Shown here: positions 1 to 6,565 of the stretch, piece after piece
How positions within the stretch are numbered: position 1 is the stretch's first letter
How the letters are laid out: each line of letters begins with the position of its first letter
Assembly (NCBI GenBank): GCA_019240015.1
Contig: JAFAZB010000394.1
Span: forward strand, 1-10,473
Origin: Solirubrobacterales bacterium
GTDB taxonomy: Bacteria > Actinomycetota > Thermoleophilia > Solirubrobacterales > Solirubrobacteraceae
Direction of reading: 5' to 3'
Length of the DNA stretch: 10,473 bases
Notes under the pieces: generated by a model
Seen by the model: only the letters and a program-made list of their open reading frames with translations
What the model was told of the DNA's origin: nothing
The model's database searches: none
Made by a program: the position numbers and the translations under genes

Positions 1-247
1 GCACCCCCAGCTCCTGGCTCTGATTCCACATGGCCTGCTGAAAGCCGATGTGGTAGATCGAGCTCCCCAGCACCAGCCCGAGCGGCTCGAACCCCGACTG
101 CTTGACGAGCAGGAACTCGTTGACCGACAGGTCGCTGGTGAAGAAGCCCCGCTCGACCTCCTTCTTCATCCGCTCGATCCGCTCGCGGCCCGAGGCGGGA
201 ATCCCCGACAGCGAGCCCGCCTCGTACTGGGCCGCCTGCGGCGCCAT
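1..247 (-). CDS. YbjQ/UPF0145-like protein, 3' part cut by window edge
   Basis: Reading the minus strand from the ATG at 247 gives 82 residues that run off the left edge without a stop. After a short leader (MAPQAAQ) comes a block that matches residues 30-104 of the plus-strand neighbour: by hand count 70 of 75 residues are identical and about 91% of bases, with no gaps. The differences are mostly at third codon positions, so this is an old, selected duplicate rather than a sequencing fold-back. A GGGAGG ribosome binding site (250-255) lies 2 bases before the ATG, which is close spacing. Its family comes from the neighbour, whose complete copy shows the YbjQ signature; the diagnostic C-terminal half of this copy is outside the window. 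YbjQ/UPF0145 (PF01906) proteins are called putative heavy-metal-binding from structure, and their cellular role is not established. Unlike the neighbour it lacks the roughly 20-residue Ala/Pro/Asp-rich N-terminal tail. Confidence 0.8.
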   Translation of the reverse strand, partial: MAPQAAQYEAGSLSGIPASGRERIERMKKEVERGFFTSDLSVNEFLLVKQSGFEPLGLVLGSSIYHIGFQQAMWNQSQELGV

Positions 248-266
248 ATCCTCCCAGGAGAACGCG
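248..266. promoter_or_regulatory. 19-base divergent spacer with back-to-back ribosome binding sites
   Basis: The spacer contains CTCCCAGGAG (251-260), a near-palindrome. Read on the plus strand, AGGAG (256-260) sits 6 bases before the ATG at 267. Read on the minus strand, GGGAGG (250-255) sits 2 bases before the ATG at 247. The plus-strand site decides the start of the plus-strand gene: an in-frame ATG at 102 also exists but lies inside the coding region of the opposite gene and has no such site. Since both messages must include their own site, each promoter should lie at or inside the first codons of the opposite gene, and the two 5' ends would overlap as antisense. I found no convincing -10/-35 pair there. 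Confidence 0.65.
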
Positions 267-1166
267 ATGGGCTTCTTGAAGCGCGACGACGACACCGCTG
301 GCGCCCCGCCGGCCCAAGACGTGCCCGCTGCGGAGGCGCCGCACGCCGCCTCGTACGAGGCGGGCTCGCTCGCGGGGATTCCCGATTCCGGCCGCGAGCG
401 AATCGAGCGGATGAAGCAGGAGGTCGCCCGCGGCTTCTTCACCAGCGACCTGTCGGTGAACGAGTTTCTGCTGGTCAAGCAGTCGGGCTTCGAGCCGCTG
501 GGGCTGGTGCTCGGGAGCTCGATCTACCACATCGGCTTTCAGCAGGCGATGTGGAACCAGAGCCAGGAGATGGGCGTTCTTACGCAGGCGATGTACCACG
601 CGCGCGAGCTGGCGATGACGCGGATGGAGGAGGAGGCCGATCAGCTTGGCGCCGACGGGATCGTCGGCGTGCGCCTCGACATCGGCCGCTACGAGTGGGG
701 CGCGGATCTGGCCGAGTTCATCGCAGTGGGCACCGCGGTCAAGCACCGCGGTGGCGAGCTGCATCGCGCGCCCAACGGCCGGCCATTCACCTCCGACCTG
801 AGTGGCCAGGACTTCTCGACCCTGCTGCGCGCGGGCTACCGGCCAGTCGGGCTGGTGATGGGTAACTGCGTCTATCACGTCGCGCGCCAGGGGATGCTCG
901 CCTCGCTGCGCCAGCTCGGCCGCAACATCGAGATGCCCAACTTCACCCAGGCGCTGTACGAAGCACGCGAGCTGGCGATGGAGCGGATGCAGCGTGAGGC
1001 CGACGAGCTGCAGGCGGGCGGAATCGTCGGGGCCAGAATCGTGGAGCGAAGCCATGGCTGGGGCTCACACGTGATCGAGTTCTTCGCGATCGGCACCGGC
1101 GTGGTCGCGACCAGCGCCGAGCACGAGATCGAGCGGCCCGCGATGGTGCTGCCGCTCAACGGCTGA
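267..1166 (+). CDS. Two-unit YbjQ/UPF0145-like (putative heavy-metal-binding) protein
   Basis: This 299-residue protein has two copies of a YbjQ-like unit. Unit 1 spans about residues 57-160, from FFTSDLSVNEFLLV to LGADGIVGVRLDIG (128-140) and FIAVGTAVK (151-159). Unit 2 spans about 174-280, from FTSDLSGQDFSTLL to AGGIVGARI (250-258) and EFFAIGTGVV (271-280). The pattern of an Ala-rich helix (ARELAM), then (A/G)(D/G)GIVG, then a strand ending in GTxV is what I know from YbjQ/UPF0145 proteins, which are usually about 100-110 residues with one unit; this is a duplicated, fused form. Residues 1-29 are a polar, Ala/Pro-rich tail. No signal peptide or membrane segment is visible. YbjQ crystal structures suggested metal binding, but function is unknown, and I see no clear Cys/His metal cluster here. 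It is divergent from a close paralogue and 21 bases upstream of a PlsC-type acyltransferase, perhaps in one transcript. Confidence 0.82.
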   Translation: MGFLKRDDDTAGAPPAQDVPAAEAPHAASYEAGSLAGIPDSGRERIERMKQEVARGFFTSDLSVNEFLLVKQSGFEPLGLVLGSSIYHIGFQQAMWNQSQEMGVLTQAMYHARELAMTRMEEEADQLGADGIVGVRLDIGRYEWGADLAEFIAVGTAVKHRGGELHRAPNGRPFTSDLSGQDFSTLLRAGYRPVGLVMGNCVYHVARQGMLASLRQLGRNIEMPNFTQALYEARELAMERMQREADELQAGGIVGARIVERSHGWGSHVIEFFAIGTGVVATSAEHEIERPAMVLPLNG

Positions 1167-1187
1167 ACGCCCTCGAGCGCGAGCGCG

Positions 1188-1898
1188 ATGGCCGACGTCG
1201 AGCTCAAGCCGCAGGTCTACAAGGACCCACGGCCCGCCGAGTACTTCGACCCCTTTCACGAGCGCGTGCGCGCGCGCGAGCCCGAGTCCAAGGTGTACGA
1301 GGTGGTGCGCGTGGTGACCGTGCTGCACGCCGTGATCACCTTCCGGGCCCGGGGGGTGGGCAGCGAAAACGTTCCCAACGGCCCGGTGATCCTGGCCCCC
1401 AACCACGCCTCGTTCATGGACCACTTCTTCACGGGTGCGTTCATCCGGCGGCGAATCCAGTTTATGGGCAAGTCGCAGCTGTTCCAGTCAGGGATCAGCC
1501 AGTGGGTCTTCAGCCACGGCGGGGTGTTCCCGGTTCGCCGCGGCTATCAGGACGAGGAGGCGTTCATCACCTCGTTCCGGATCCTCGAGCGAGGCGGGGC
1601 GATCGTCATGTACTGCGAGGGCGGCCGCTCCCGGACCGGCCGGATCGCGGAGCAGGCGAGGCCGGGCATCGGCAGGCTGGCGCTCGAGTCGGGCGCGCCC
1701 GTCGTACCGGTGGCGATCCGCGGCTCCCACCAGGTGCGCAACTGGAGGCGGCTGCAGTTTCCGAGGGTGACCGTCCAGTACGGCGAGCCGTTCAGGTTCG
1801 AGCGCTCGCCGGACCCCTCGCGCGAGGCCCAGCAGCAGGCCGCCGACCACATCCTGGAGCAGATCAGGGTGCTCCACGGTCAGCTCCAGCGCGAGTAG
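1188..1898 (+). CDS. 1-acyl-sn-glycerol-3-phosphate acyltransferase family protein (PlsC-like)
   Basis: This 236-residue lysophospholipid acyltransferase-superfamily protein carries the expected blocks. Motif I is NHASFMD (residues 72-78, catalytic H73 and D78 in the H-x4-D arrangement). Motif II is GVFPVRRG (112-119). Motif III is CEGGRSRTGR (143-152), the EGxRS phosphate-binding loop. Motif IV is PVVPVAIRG (171-179). The family transfers an acyl group from acyl-CoA or acyl-ACP to lysophosphatidate at the inner face of the membrane, in phosphatidic acid synthesis. Residues 36-52 are hydrophobic and may attach the protein to the membrane, but there is no long transmembrane helix. The N-terminal 35 residues are polar and not part of the core domain. 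The ATG at 1188 has no strong Shine-Dalgarno sequence; the gene begins 21 bases after the YbjQ-like gene, so translation may follow from it. The substrate cannot be told from sequence: many bacterial members act on other lyso-lipids or glycolipids. Confidence 0.88.
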   Translation: MADVELKPQVYKDPRPAEYFDPFHERVRAREPESKVYEVVRVVTVLHAVITFRARGVGSENVPNGPVILAPNHASFMDHFFTGAFIRRRIQFMGKSQLFQSGISQWVFSHGGVFPVRRGYQDEEAFITSFRILERGGAIVMYCEGGRSRTGRIAEQARPGIGRLALESGAPVVPVAIRGSHQVRNWRRLQFPRVTVQYGEPFRFERSPDPSREAQQQAADHILEQIRVLHGQLQRE

Positions 1899-2124
1899 CG
1901 CCGCCCGCCGACGGGACCCGCGGCCGTGGATCGCAGTTAATCGCTACCACCCCCGGCGGTTTTCAGGGATGGTACGCCCAGCCGTCGTATTGTCGCGATA
2001 GCAGGACTCACCCCCGCCAGACGGGTGACCAGGTGTGCGATCGCGTCGATTTGCGCGCGGGGCGCGCGTGGCGCGGGGGCCCGCGCGCCCCGCGGCCCGC
2101 GTGGCGCGGCCGGCCTGGCCTTTC
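1899..2124. other. Convergent intergenic stretch, no gene seen
   Basis: These 226 bases separate two converging genes. The first part (about 1929-2050) is visibly less GC-rich than the rest and includes runs such as CGGTTTTCAGG and TCGATTTG. It can form nested pairings: CGCGAT (1994-1999) with ATCGCG (2040-2045), enclosing TCACCC (2008-2013) with GGGTGA (2023-2028). An open frame runs through on the minus strand, but it has no credible start codon or ribosome binding site, so I do not call it a gene. The second part holds the GC hairpin annotated separately. The lower-GC segment could be a structured RNA, a dispersed repeat or decayed coding DNA. Confidence 0.5.
2056..2094. terminator. GC-rich hairpin, probable bidirectional terminator
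   Basis: A perfect 13-bp stem pairs CGCGGGGCGCGCG (2056-2068) with CGCGCGCCCCGCG (2082-2094) around a 13-base loop. It lies 30 bases past the stop of the acyl-CoA synthetase (minus strand) and about 160 bases past the stop of the acyltransferase (plus strand), where two convergent transcripts would meet. Neither strand has a U-tract straight after the stem, so this is not a canonical intrinsic terminator. U-less GC hairpins are often proposed as terminators or 3'-end stabilisers in high-GC actinobacteria. The role is inferred from position and structure. Confidence 0.5.
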
Positions 2125-3756
2125 TTACGCCGTCGCGACCGCCGCTGCCTCGCCGAGCCCCAGCTCCTCGATCGCGGCCTCGCGCATCTTGAACTTCTGC
2201 ACCTTGCCAGTGACCGTCAGCGGGAACGAGTCGACGAACTTCACGTAGCGGGGGACCTTGTGGCGCGCGATCTGGCCGCGGCAGAACTCCCTGATCGTCT
2301 CCTCGGAGGCGGTCGAGCCCGGGCGCAACACGATCCAGGCCATAAGCTCCTCGCCGTAGCGCGGGTCCGGAACCCCGATCACCTGGACGTCGGCGACCTC
2401 GGGATGGGTGTAGAGGAACTCCTCGATCTCCCGCGGGTAGAGGTTCTCGCCGCCGCGGATCACCATATCCTTGATCCTGCCGACCACCCGAACGTAGCCT
2501 TGCTCGTCGATCGTCGCGAGATCGCCGGTGTGCATCCAACGTGAGGGGTCGATCGCCTCCGCGGTCCGCTCGGGGTCGTTCCAGTAGCCGCGCATCACCG
2601 CATAGCCCCTGGCCAGGAACTCGCCCGGCTCGCCGCGAGGGAGCGTCCGCCCGCTCCGCGGATCGACGATCTTGATCTCCGTGTGGGGCATCACCTGGCC
2701 GACCGTTCCACAGCGGTTCTCGAGTGAGTCGTTGCGCCTCACCTGGGTCGTGACGGGCGAGGTCTCGGTCATCCCGAACGCGATCCCCAGCTCGTCGATC
2801 CCCATCTCCGAGGAGACGCGCTTCATCACCTCGATCGGACACGGCGAGCCCGCCATGATCCCAGTGCGCAGCGCCGTCAGGTCGTAGCGCTCGAACCGCT
2901 CGTGACCCAACTCGGCGATGAACATCGTGGGGACGCCGTAGAGGCTGGTGCAGCGCTCCCGGTCGCAGGCTCCGAGCGTCGCCTCGGGCTCGAAGGTGTC
3001 GGCCGGATAGACGATGCAGGCGCCGTGCGAGGTGGACGCCAGGTTGCCGATCACCATTCCGAAGCAGTGATACAGCGGGACCGGCACGCAAACCCGGTCG
3101 CGCTCGGTGTAAGCGAGCAGCTCGCCGATGAAGAAACCGTTGTTGAGGATGTTGTGATGGCTGAGCGTCGCGCCCTTCGGAAAGCCGGTCGTGCCGCTCG
3201 TGTACTGGATGTTGATCGGGTCGTCGAAGTCGAGCTCGTCCATCGCCGCCCGCACCTGCTCGGGTGACGCACCCCCCGCCGCGACCTCGTCCCACTCGGG
3301 CGTGTCGAAGAACACGGTCCGCTCCAGCCCCGGCAGCGAGCCGCGCACGCCGTCGACCATCTCGACGAAGTCGGACCCCTTGCACTCCTGGGCCGCGAAC
3401 AGCCAGCGGCAGCCCGACTGTCCGAGCGCGTATTCCAGCTCGCTGCGCCGGTAGGCCGGATTGATGTTGACAAGGATCAGGCCGAGCTTCGCGGTGGCGT
3501 ACTGGACCAGCGCCCACTCCGCGCGGTTGGGCGCCCAAACCCCGACCCGCTCGGCTTTGCGCAGCCCGGCGGCCAGCAATCCGCCGGCCAGCCGGTCGAC
3601 CGCCTCCGCGAACTCGGCGTAGGTGTAGCGAACGCCCTGATGACAGGAGACCAGCGCGTCGGCGTCAGGTACCCGGGCGACGGTGCGCGCCAGGTTGTGC
3701 CCGATCGTCTCTCCGAGCAGCGGCTGATCGCAGGCACCGTGTGCATAAGACAGCAT
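2125..3756 (-). CDS. Acyl-CoA synthetase (fatty-acid:CoA ligase, AMP-forming)
   Basis: This 543-residue member of the ANL superfamily activates a carboxylic acid with ATP to an acyl-adenylate and then forms the CoA thioester. All core motifs are present: P-loop YTSGTTGFPKG (185-195), GMTETSP (328-334), TGD (410-412), the hinge/A8 segment from GRIKDM through GGENLYPREIEE (426-446), and C-terminal PLTVTGKVQK (512-521), whose K518 is the catalytic lysine of adenylation. NINPAYR (97-103) and the N-terminal layout fit the medium/long-chain FadD and ACSF2-like group rather than acetyl-CoA synthetase. The length is typical. The ATG at 3756 is supported by AAGGAG (3766-3771), 9 bases upstream. It is the last gene of the minus-strand unit, 33 bases after a monoacylglycerol-lipase-like gene, so it plausibly activates the fatty acid that enzyme releases. 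Chain-length preference cannot be read from sequence. Confidence 0.92.
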   Translation of the reverse strand: MLSYAHGACDQPLLGETIGHNLARTVARVPDADALVSCHQGVRYTYAEFAEAVDRLAGGLLAAGLRKAERVGVWAPNRAEWALVQYATAKLGLILVNINPAYRRSELEYALGQSGCRWLFAAQECKGSDFVEMVDGVRGSLPGLERTVFFDTPEWDEVAAGGASPEQVRAAMDELDFDDPINIQYTSGTTGFPKGATLSHHNILNNGFFIGELLAYTERDRVCVPVPLYHCFGMVIGNLASTSHGACIVYPADTFEPEATLGACDRERCTSLYGVPTMFIAELGHERFERYDLTALRTGIMAGSPCPIEVMKRVSSEMGIDELGIAFGMTETSPVTTQVRRNDSLENRCGTVGQVMPHTEIKIVDPRSGRTLPRGEPGEFLARGYAVMRGYWNDPERTAEAIDPSRWMHTGDLATIDEQGYVRVVGRIKDMVIRGGENLYPREIEEFLYTHPEVADVQVIGVPDPRYGEELMAWIVLRPGSTASEETIREFCRGQIARHKVPRYVKFVDSFPLTVTGKVQKFKMREAAIEELGLGEAAAVATA

Positions 3757-3789
3757 CGTCGTCTTCTCCTTCCTCGTGCGGCGACGATC

Positions 3790-4638
3790 CTACGCGGGCA
3801 GCGCCTGCACGGTATGAGCTGTCAGCCACGCGCAGATGTCGTCGAGTACGCGCTCCTGCTCGGGCTCGTTCAGGACTTCGTGGGCCAGCCCCTCGTACCC
3901 GTTGAGCGTCTTGTCGTGCGCGCCGATCCGCTCGCCGAGCATCACGCTGCCGGCCGGCGGGCACAGCCGGTCCCCGGTGCCGTAGGCGATCAGCGTGGGA
4001 ACCCGGATGCTCGCCACCTGTTGCGGGAATCTCTCGACCGCCGCGACCAGCTCGGCCGCCGTGCGGGCCGGCAGCTTGCGGTGGTGCACGAGCGGGTCTG
4101 ACCGGTAGGCGCGGACCACGGCCGTGTCGCTGCTGATCAGGTTCGGGTCGATCGCCACCAGCGGCAGCCGCGGCGCGAGCGCCGAGATCAGCCTGCCCGC
4201 GGTCCGCTGCGCCGGCGAAGTCCCCTCGATCGCCGCCAGCGGACCCGACAGGATCAGCCCGGCCAGCCGCTGCTGGTGGCGGAGCGCGAAGCAGACAGCG
4301 ATCGTCCCGCCCATGCTGTGCCCGAGCAGGAACAGCGGCTTGCCGGGCAACTCGTCGGCCGCCAGGGCGACCAGCGCGGCGAGGTCGGCGACCGCGTTGT
4401 CGATCCGATCGATCAGCGCTCGTGGCCCGTCCGAGCGGCCGTGACCGCGGTGGTCGATCGCGTAAACCGCATGGCCCTCTGAGACCAGCCGCGCGGCCAC
4501 GTGCCGATAACGCCCGCTGTGCTCGCCGGCGCCGTGGGAGACCACCACCACGCCGCGCGGCTCGTGATCGGGTAGCCACGCCTGCCAGTAGATCCCGAGC
4601 TCCCCGACTCCTCGCAGGTGCCCCTCTTTCCGGGTCAA
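3790..4638 (-). CDS. Alpha/beta hydrolase, monoacylglycerol lipase/lysophospholipase type
   Basis: This 282-residue protein belongs to the serine hydrolase group PF12146 (Hydrolase_4). The oxyanion segment HGAGEHSGRY (35-44) is the HGxxEHSxRY signature of monoglyceride lipases such as mycobacterial Rv0183 (about 280 residues). IDHRGHGRSDGPR (61-73) is the usual loop. The nucleophile is S108 in GHSMG (106-110). The acid is D223 (YGTGDRLCPP) and the base H253 (GLAHEVLNEPE), giving a complete triad. There is no signal peptide, so a cytosolic or membrane-surface enzyme is expected, hydrolysing monoacylglycerols or lysophospholipids. It starts with TTG in a TTGA overlap with the stop of the upstream cupin gene, served by GAGGAGG four bases upstream. 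Its downstream neighbour, an acyl-CoA synthetase, fits the fate of the released acid. The exact ester substrate is an inference. Confidence 0.88.
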   Translation of the reverse strand: MTRKEGHLRGVGELGIYWQAWLPDHEPRGVVVVSHGAGEHSGRYRHVAARLVSEGHAVYAIDHRGHGRSDGPRALIDRIDNAVADLAALVALAADELPGKPLFLLGHSMGGTIAVCFALRHQQRLAGLILSGPLAAIEGTSPAQRTAGRLISALAPRLPLVAIDPNLISSDTAVVRAYRSDPLVHHRKLPARTAAELVAAVERFPQQVASIRVPTLIAYGTGDRLCPPAGSVMLGERIGAHDKTLNGYEGLAHEVLNEPEQERVLDDICAWLTAHTVQALPA

Positions 4639-5015
4639 GGGGCCTCCTCGGCCCAGGGCACGACGACGGCGTCCTCGTGGGGGGAGTCACGCGCGACCAC
4701 GTACTCGGCCGGCTCTGAGTCAGAGACGTTCTCCAGCACGTGGGTCTCCCGGGGAGGCACGTACACCAGGTCGCCTGGGACGAGCGCCAGCTCCTTCTCC
4801 AGGTGGTCGCCCCACCTGACGAGCAGCGACCCGGACAGCATGTACACGGCGCTCTCGCAGCCCTCGTGGTAGTGGGGTCGCGACCTGGTGCTCGGTGGGA
4901 CCCGGAACAGCCCCATGTAGATGTTCTGCGCGCCCGCTGTGGCCTGAGAGATCTCAGCTCCGCCGACCACCCCGCGCGGCACGTCGCGATCGGGGCCGGG
5001 CTTGACGACCCGCAT
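4635..5015 (-). CDS. Small single-domain cupin protein
   Basis: This 126-residue protein is one cupin barrel. Cupin motif 1 is HYHEGCESAVYMLSG (48-62), with H48, H50 and E54 as likely metal ligands. Motif 2 is PGDLVYVPPRETHVLEN (80-96), with H92 as the fourth ligand. All four ligands of a mononuclear metal site are therefore present. Family functions range from dioxygenases, isomerases and epimerases to small-molecule sensors, and nothing here picks one. No signal peptide or DNA-binding domain is seen. It begins 9 bases after the stop of the CDF metal exporter and overlaps the lipase-like gene by 4 bases, so it sits inside the operon. The ATG at 5015 lacks a good Shine-Dalgarno sequence, consistent with coupling to the gene before it. 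Whether it serves the metal transporter or the lipid enzymes is open. Confidence 0.8.
   Translation of the reverse strand: MRVVKPGPDRDVPRGVVGGAEISQATAGAQNIYMGLFRVPPSTRSRPHYHEGCESAVYMLSGSLLVRWGDHLEKELALVPGDLVYVPPRETHVLENVSDSEPAEYVVARDSPHEDAVVVPWAEEAP
4643..4649 (-). promoter_or_regulatory. Ribosome binding site that fixes a TTG start
   Basis: On the minus strand GAGGAGG (4649-4643) stands 4 bases before the TTG at 4638. It lies inside the last codons of the cupin gene, whose TGA overlaps the TTG as TTGA. The strong site and the overlap favour this TTG over any later start and suggest coupled translation. Confidence 0.6.
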
Positions 5016-5024
5016 GAAGCGAGT

Positions 5025-5951
5025 CTACTCGCGGGGCCTGAGCTCGATCTGGAGCGGCGGCTGCGCCGCCGCCTCGTGGTCGACCTGGAGCGTGGTGTGG
5101 CTGACGCCGAAGCGCTCATGGACCAGCGCCTGCAGTGCCCTGCGGAGCTCGTGGCAGTCGTCCCCCGCGCGGACCACCACGTGCGCGGATAGGGCGGGGA
5201 AGCCCGAGGTGACCTCCCACACGTGCAGGTCGTGGACCTGGACCACCCCCGCCTGGGCAGCGAGCAGCTTGCCGATCCGCTCCGGATCGAGGTCCGCGGG
5301 TGCAGCCTCCATGAACACCCTGGCCGACGCCTTCAGCAGCTGGTACGCCGCATGAAGCATCAGCGCCGCGATCAGCAGCGAGGCGATCGAGTCCGCGCGG
5401 GAGAACCCCGTGGCGAGGATCACGACCGCCGCCGCGGCGGTGGCGATGAAGCCGTACAGGTCGGTCACGATGTGGCGGTAGGAGCCCTCCACGTTGAGGC
5501 TTGGTGCTCCTGCCCCGGGCCGGCTGACGCCGGCCAGGATCAGGGCCGCCAGCAGGTTGACGCCGATCCCCGCCAGCGCCACGATCAGCACCGGGAGGCC
5601 GTGGACCGTTGGAGGCGAGGCGAGACGTGAGACCGCGTCGATCACGATCACTGCCGCCAGCAGCAGCAGCGTCAGCCCGTTGGCCTGCGCACTCAGGATC
5701 TCGGCGCGGCCGAGCCCGTAGGTCATGGCGCCCTGGGCCGGCCGGGCGGCGATCCTCGCCGCCGCCAGCGACATCGCCAGCGCGACCGCGTCGGTCAGCA
5801 TGTGGGCCGCGTCCGAGAGCAGCGCCAGCGAGGACGCCAGCAGCCCGGCAGCCACCTCGGCGGCCATGAACGCCACGATCAGCGCCAGCGCAGCCTTCAG
5901 CGCGCCCTGCTCGGCCGCCCGCCCGTGGCCGTGAGAGTGCTGCTCGAGCAT
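5025..5951 (-). CDS. Cation diffusion facilitator, probable Zn2+/H+ antiporter (ZitB/CzcD type)
   Basis: This 308-residue integral membrane protein exports divalent metal in exchange for protons. The His-rich N-terminus (HSHGHG, 5-10) is typical of Zn-type CDFs. Hydrophobic spans are at about 17-40, 42-66, 90-110, 119-141, 165-182 and 187-206, matching the usual six. The transport-site residues are H50 and D54 in SDAAHMLTD (TM2) and H160 and D164 in SYRHIVTD (TM5). In the CDF family this HxxxD/HxxxD set goes with Zn2+ (and Cd2+) rather than Mn2+ or Fe2+. The C-terminal cytoplasmic dimerisation domain follows, with DLHVWEVTSG (241-250) and SAHVVVR (255-261). The start is firm at its 5' limit because an in-frame TAG lies four codons before the ATG at 5951. 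No clear Shine-Dalgarno sequence is seen. It lies between yqgE and the cupin on the same strand. Confidence 0.92.
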   Translation of the reverse strand: MLEQHSHGHGRAAEQGALKAALALIVAFMAAEVAAGLLASSLALLSDAAHMLTDAVALAMSLAAARIAARPAQGAMTYGLGRAEILSAQANGLTLLLLAAVIVIDAVSRLASPPTVHGLPVLIVALAGIGVNLLAALILAGVSRPGAGAPSLNVEGSYRHIVTDLYGFIATAAAAVVILATGFSRADSIASLLIAALMLHAAYQLLKASARVFMEAAPADLDPERIGKLLAAQAGVVQVHDLHVWEVTSGFPALSAHVVVRAGDDCHELRRALQALVHERFGVSHTTLQVDHEAAAQPPLQIELRPRE

Positions 5952-5997
5952 GCGTTGATGCTACGGCCATCTGCGGCCGCGCCGACCCGCCCCGGGA

Positions 5998-6543
5998 TCA
6001 GTTCATCGAGGGATCGGGAGGCATTCGCGCCACCAGGGCGTAGCTTCCTCCCTTCCGGGTCAGGACCCGCTGCCAGAGCTCCAGCGGCTCGTCGGCGAAG
6101 GCATCCCCGAGCCGCGCCCGCTCCAGGATCCAGTCGCCCCGCTCGATCTCCGCGTCCAGCTGACCCGGCCCCCAGCCGGCGTGCCCGACGAATGCCCGCG
6201 CTTCGCGTATGCCGGCAACCGGCTCCTCCGGCGTGCCGGTCGCGAGCACGCCCACATCGTCGAACGCCATCAGCGCGGCGTCGGCGGCGTCCTCGAACCG
6301 GGCCAGCACGATCACCGCCGCCGGCTGCACCGGCCCGCCGATGAACAGGGGCGTAGCAGGGTCGACCAGCTCCTCGAGCTGGGGCACGGCCTCGGCCACC
6401 GAGGTCTCCGACGGCCGGTTGAGCACCAGGCCCAGCGCGCCTTCATCGCTGTGCTCGACGACCAGCACCACGGTGCGCCAGAAGTTGGGATCGAGCAACG
6501 CCGGCCCCGCGATCAGCAGCTGGCCGCGCGCGCTCTCCATCAC
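5998..6543 (-). CDS. yqgE: UPF0301 (DUF179) protein, YqgE/AlgH family
   Basis: This 181-residue protein has the full family signature: GQLLIAGPALLDPNFWRTVV (7-26), EHSDEGALGLVLNRPS (30-45), LFIGGPVQP (66-74) and GHAGWGPGQLDAEI (120-133). The length matches the family (about 180-190). The molecular function is not established. The name AlgH comes from a claimed link to alginate regulation in Pseudomonas, which need not apply here. It has no signal peptide or membrane span and is probably cytosolic. The start is either GTG at 6543 or the adjoining ATG at 6540; I see no ribosome binding site to choose between them. It follows the acyl-CoA dehydrogenase gene by 22 bases and precedes the CDF gene by 46 bases, so it is probably co-transcribed with both. 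Confidence 0.9.
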   Translation of the reverse strand: MMESARGQLLIAGPALLDPNFWRTVVLVVEHSDEGALGLVLNRPSETSVAEAVPQLEELVDPATPLFIGGPVQPAAVIVLARFEDAADAALMAFDDVGVLATGTPEEPVAGIREARAFVGHAGWGPGQLDAEIERGDWILERARLGDAFADEPLELWQRVLTRKGGSYALVARMPPDPSMN

Positions 6544-6565
6544 GCCGCTGCGGCCCGCGGCGCGA

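Noticed and set aside
102..266. In-frame N-terminal extension of the plus-strand YbjQ-like gene from an ATG at 102
   Set aside because: It is antisense to the paralogous minus-strand gene, has no ribosome binding site, and reads as low-complexity residues. ATG 267 has AGGAG at good spacing.
1..579. Inverted repeat as a fold-back assembly artefact
   Set aside because: The arms differ at about 20 positions, mostly third codon bases, and the leaders between them differ completely. An artefact would give near-identical arms.
1937..3538. A 533-codon minus-strand frame over the acyl-CoA synthetase and the intergenic stretch
   Set aside because: Most of it is an out-of-frame shadow of the synthetase. 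The intergenic tail has no start codon of its own.
3665..5119. A 484-codon minus-strand frame overlapping the CDF, cupin and lipase-like genes
   Set aside because: The translation is Arg/Ser/Ala-rich low-complexity sequence, and three clear families occupy the same strand in other frames.
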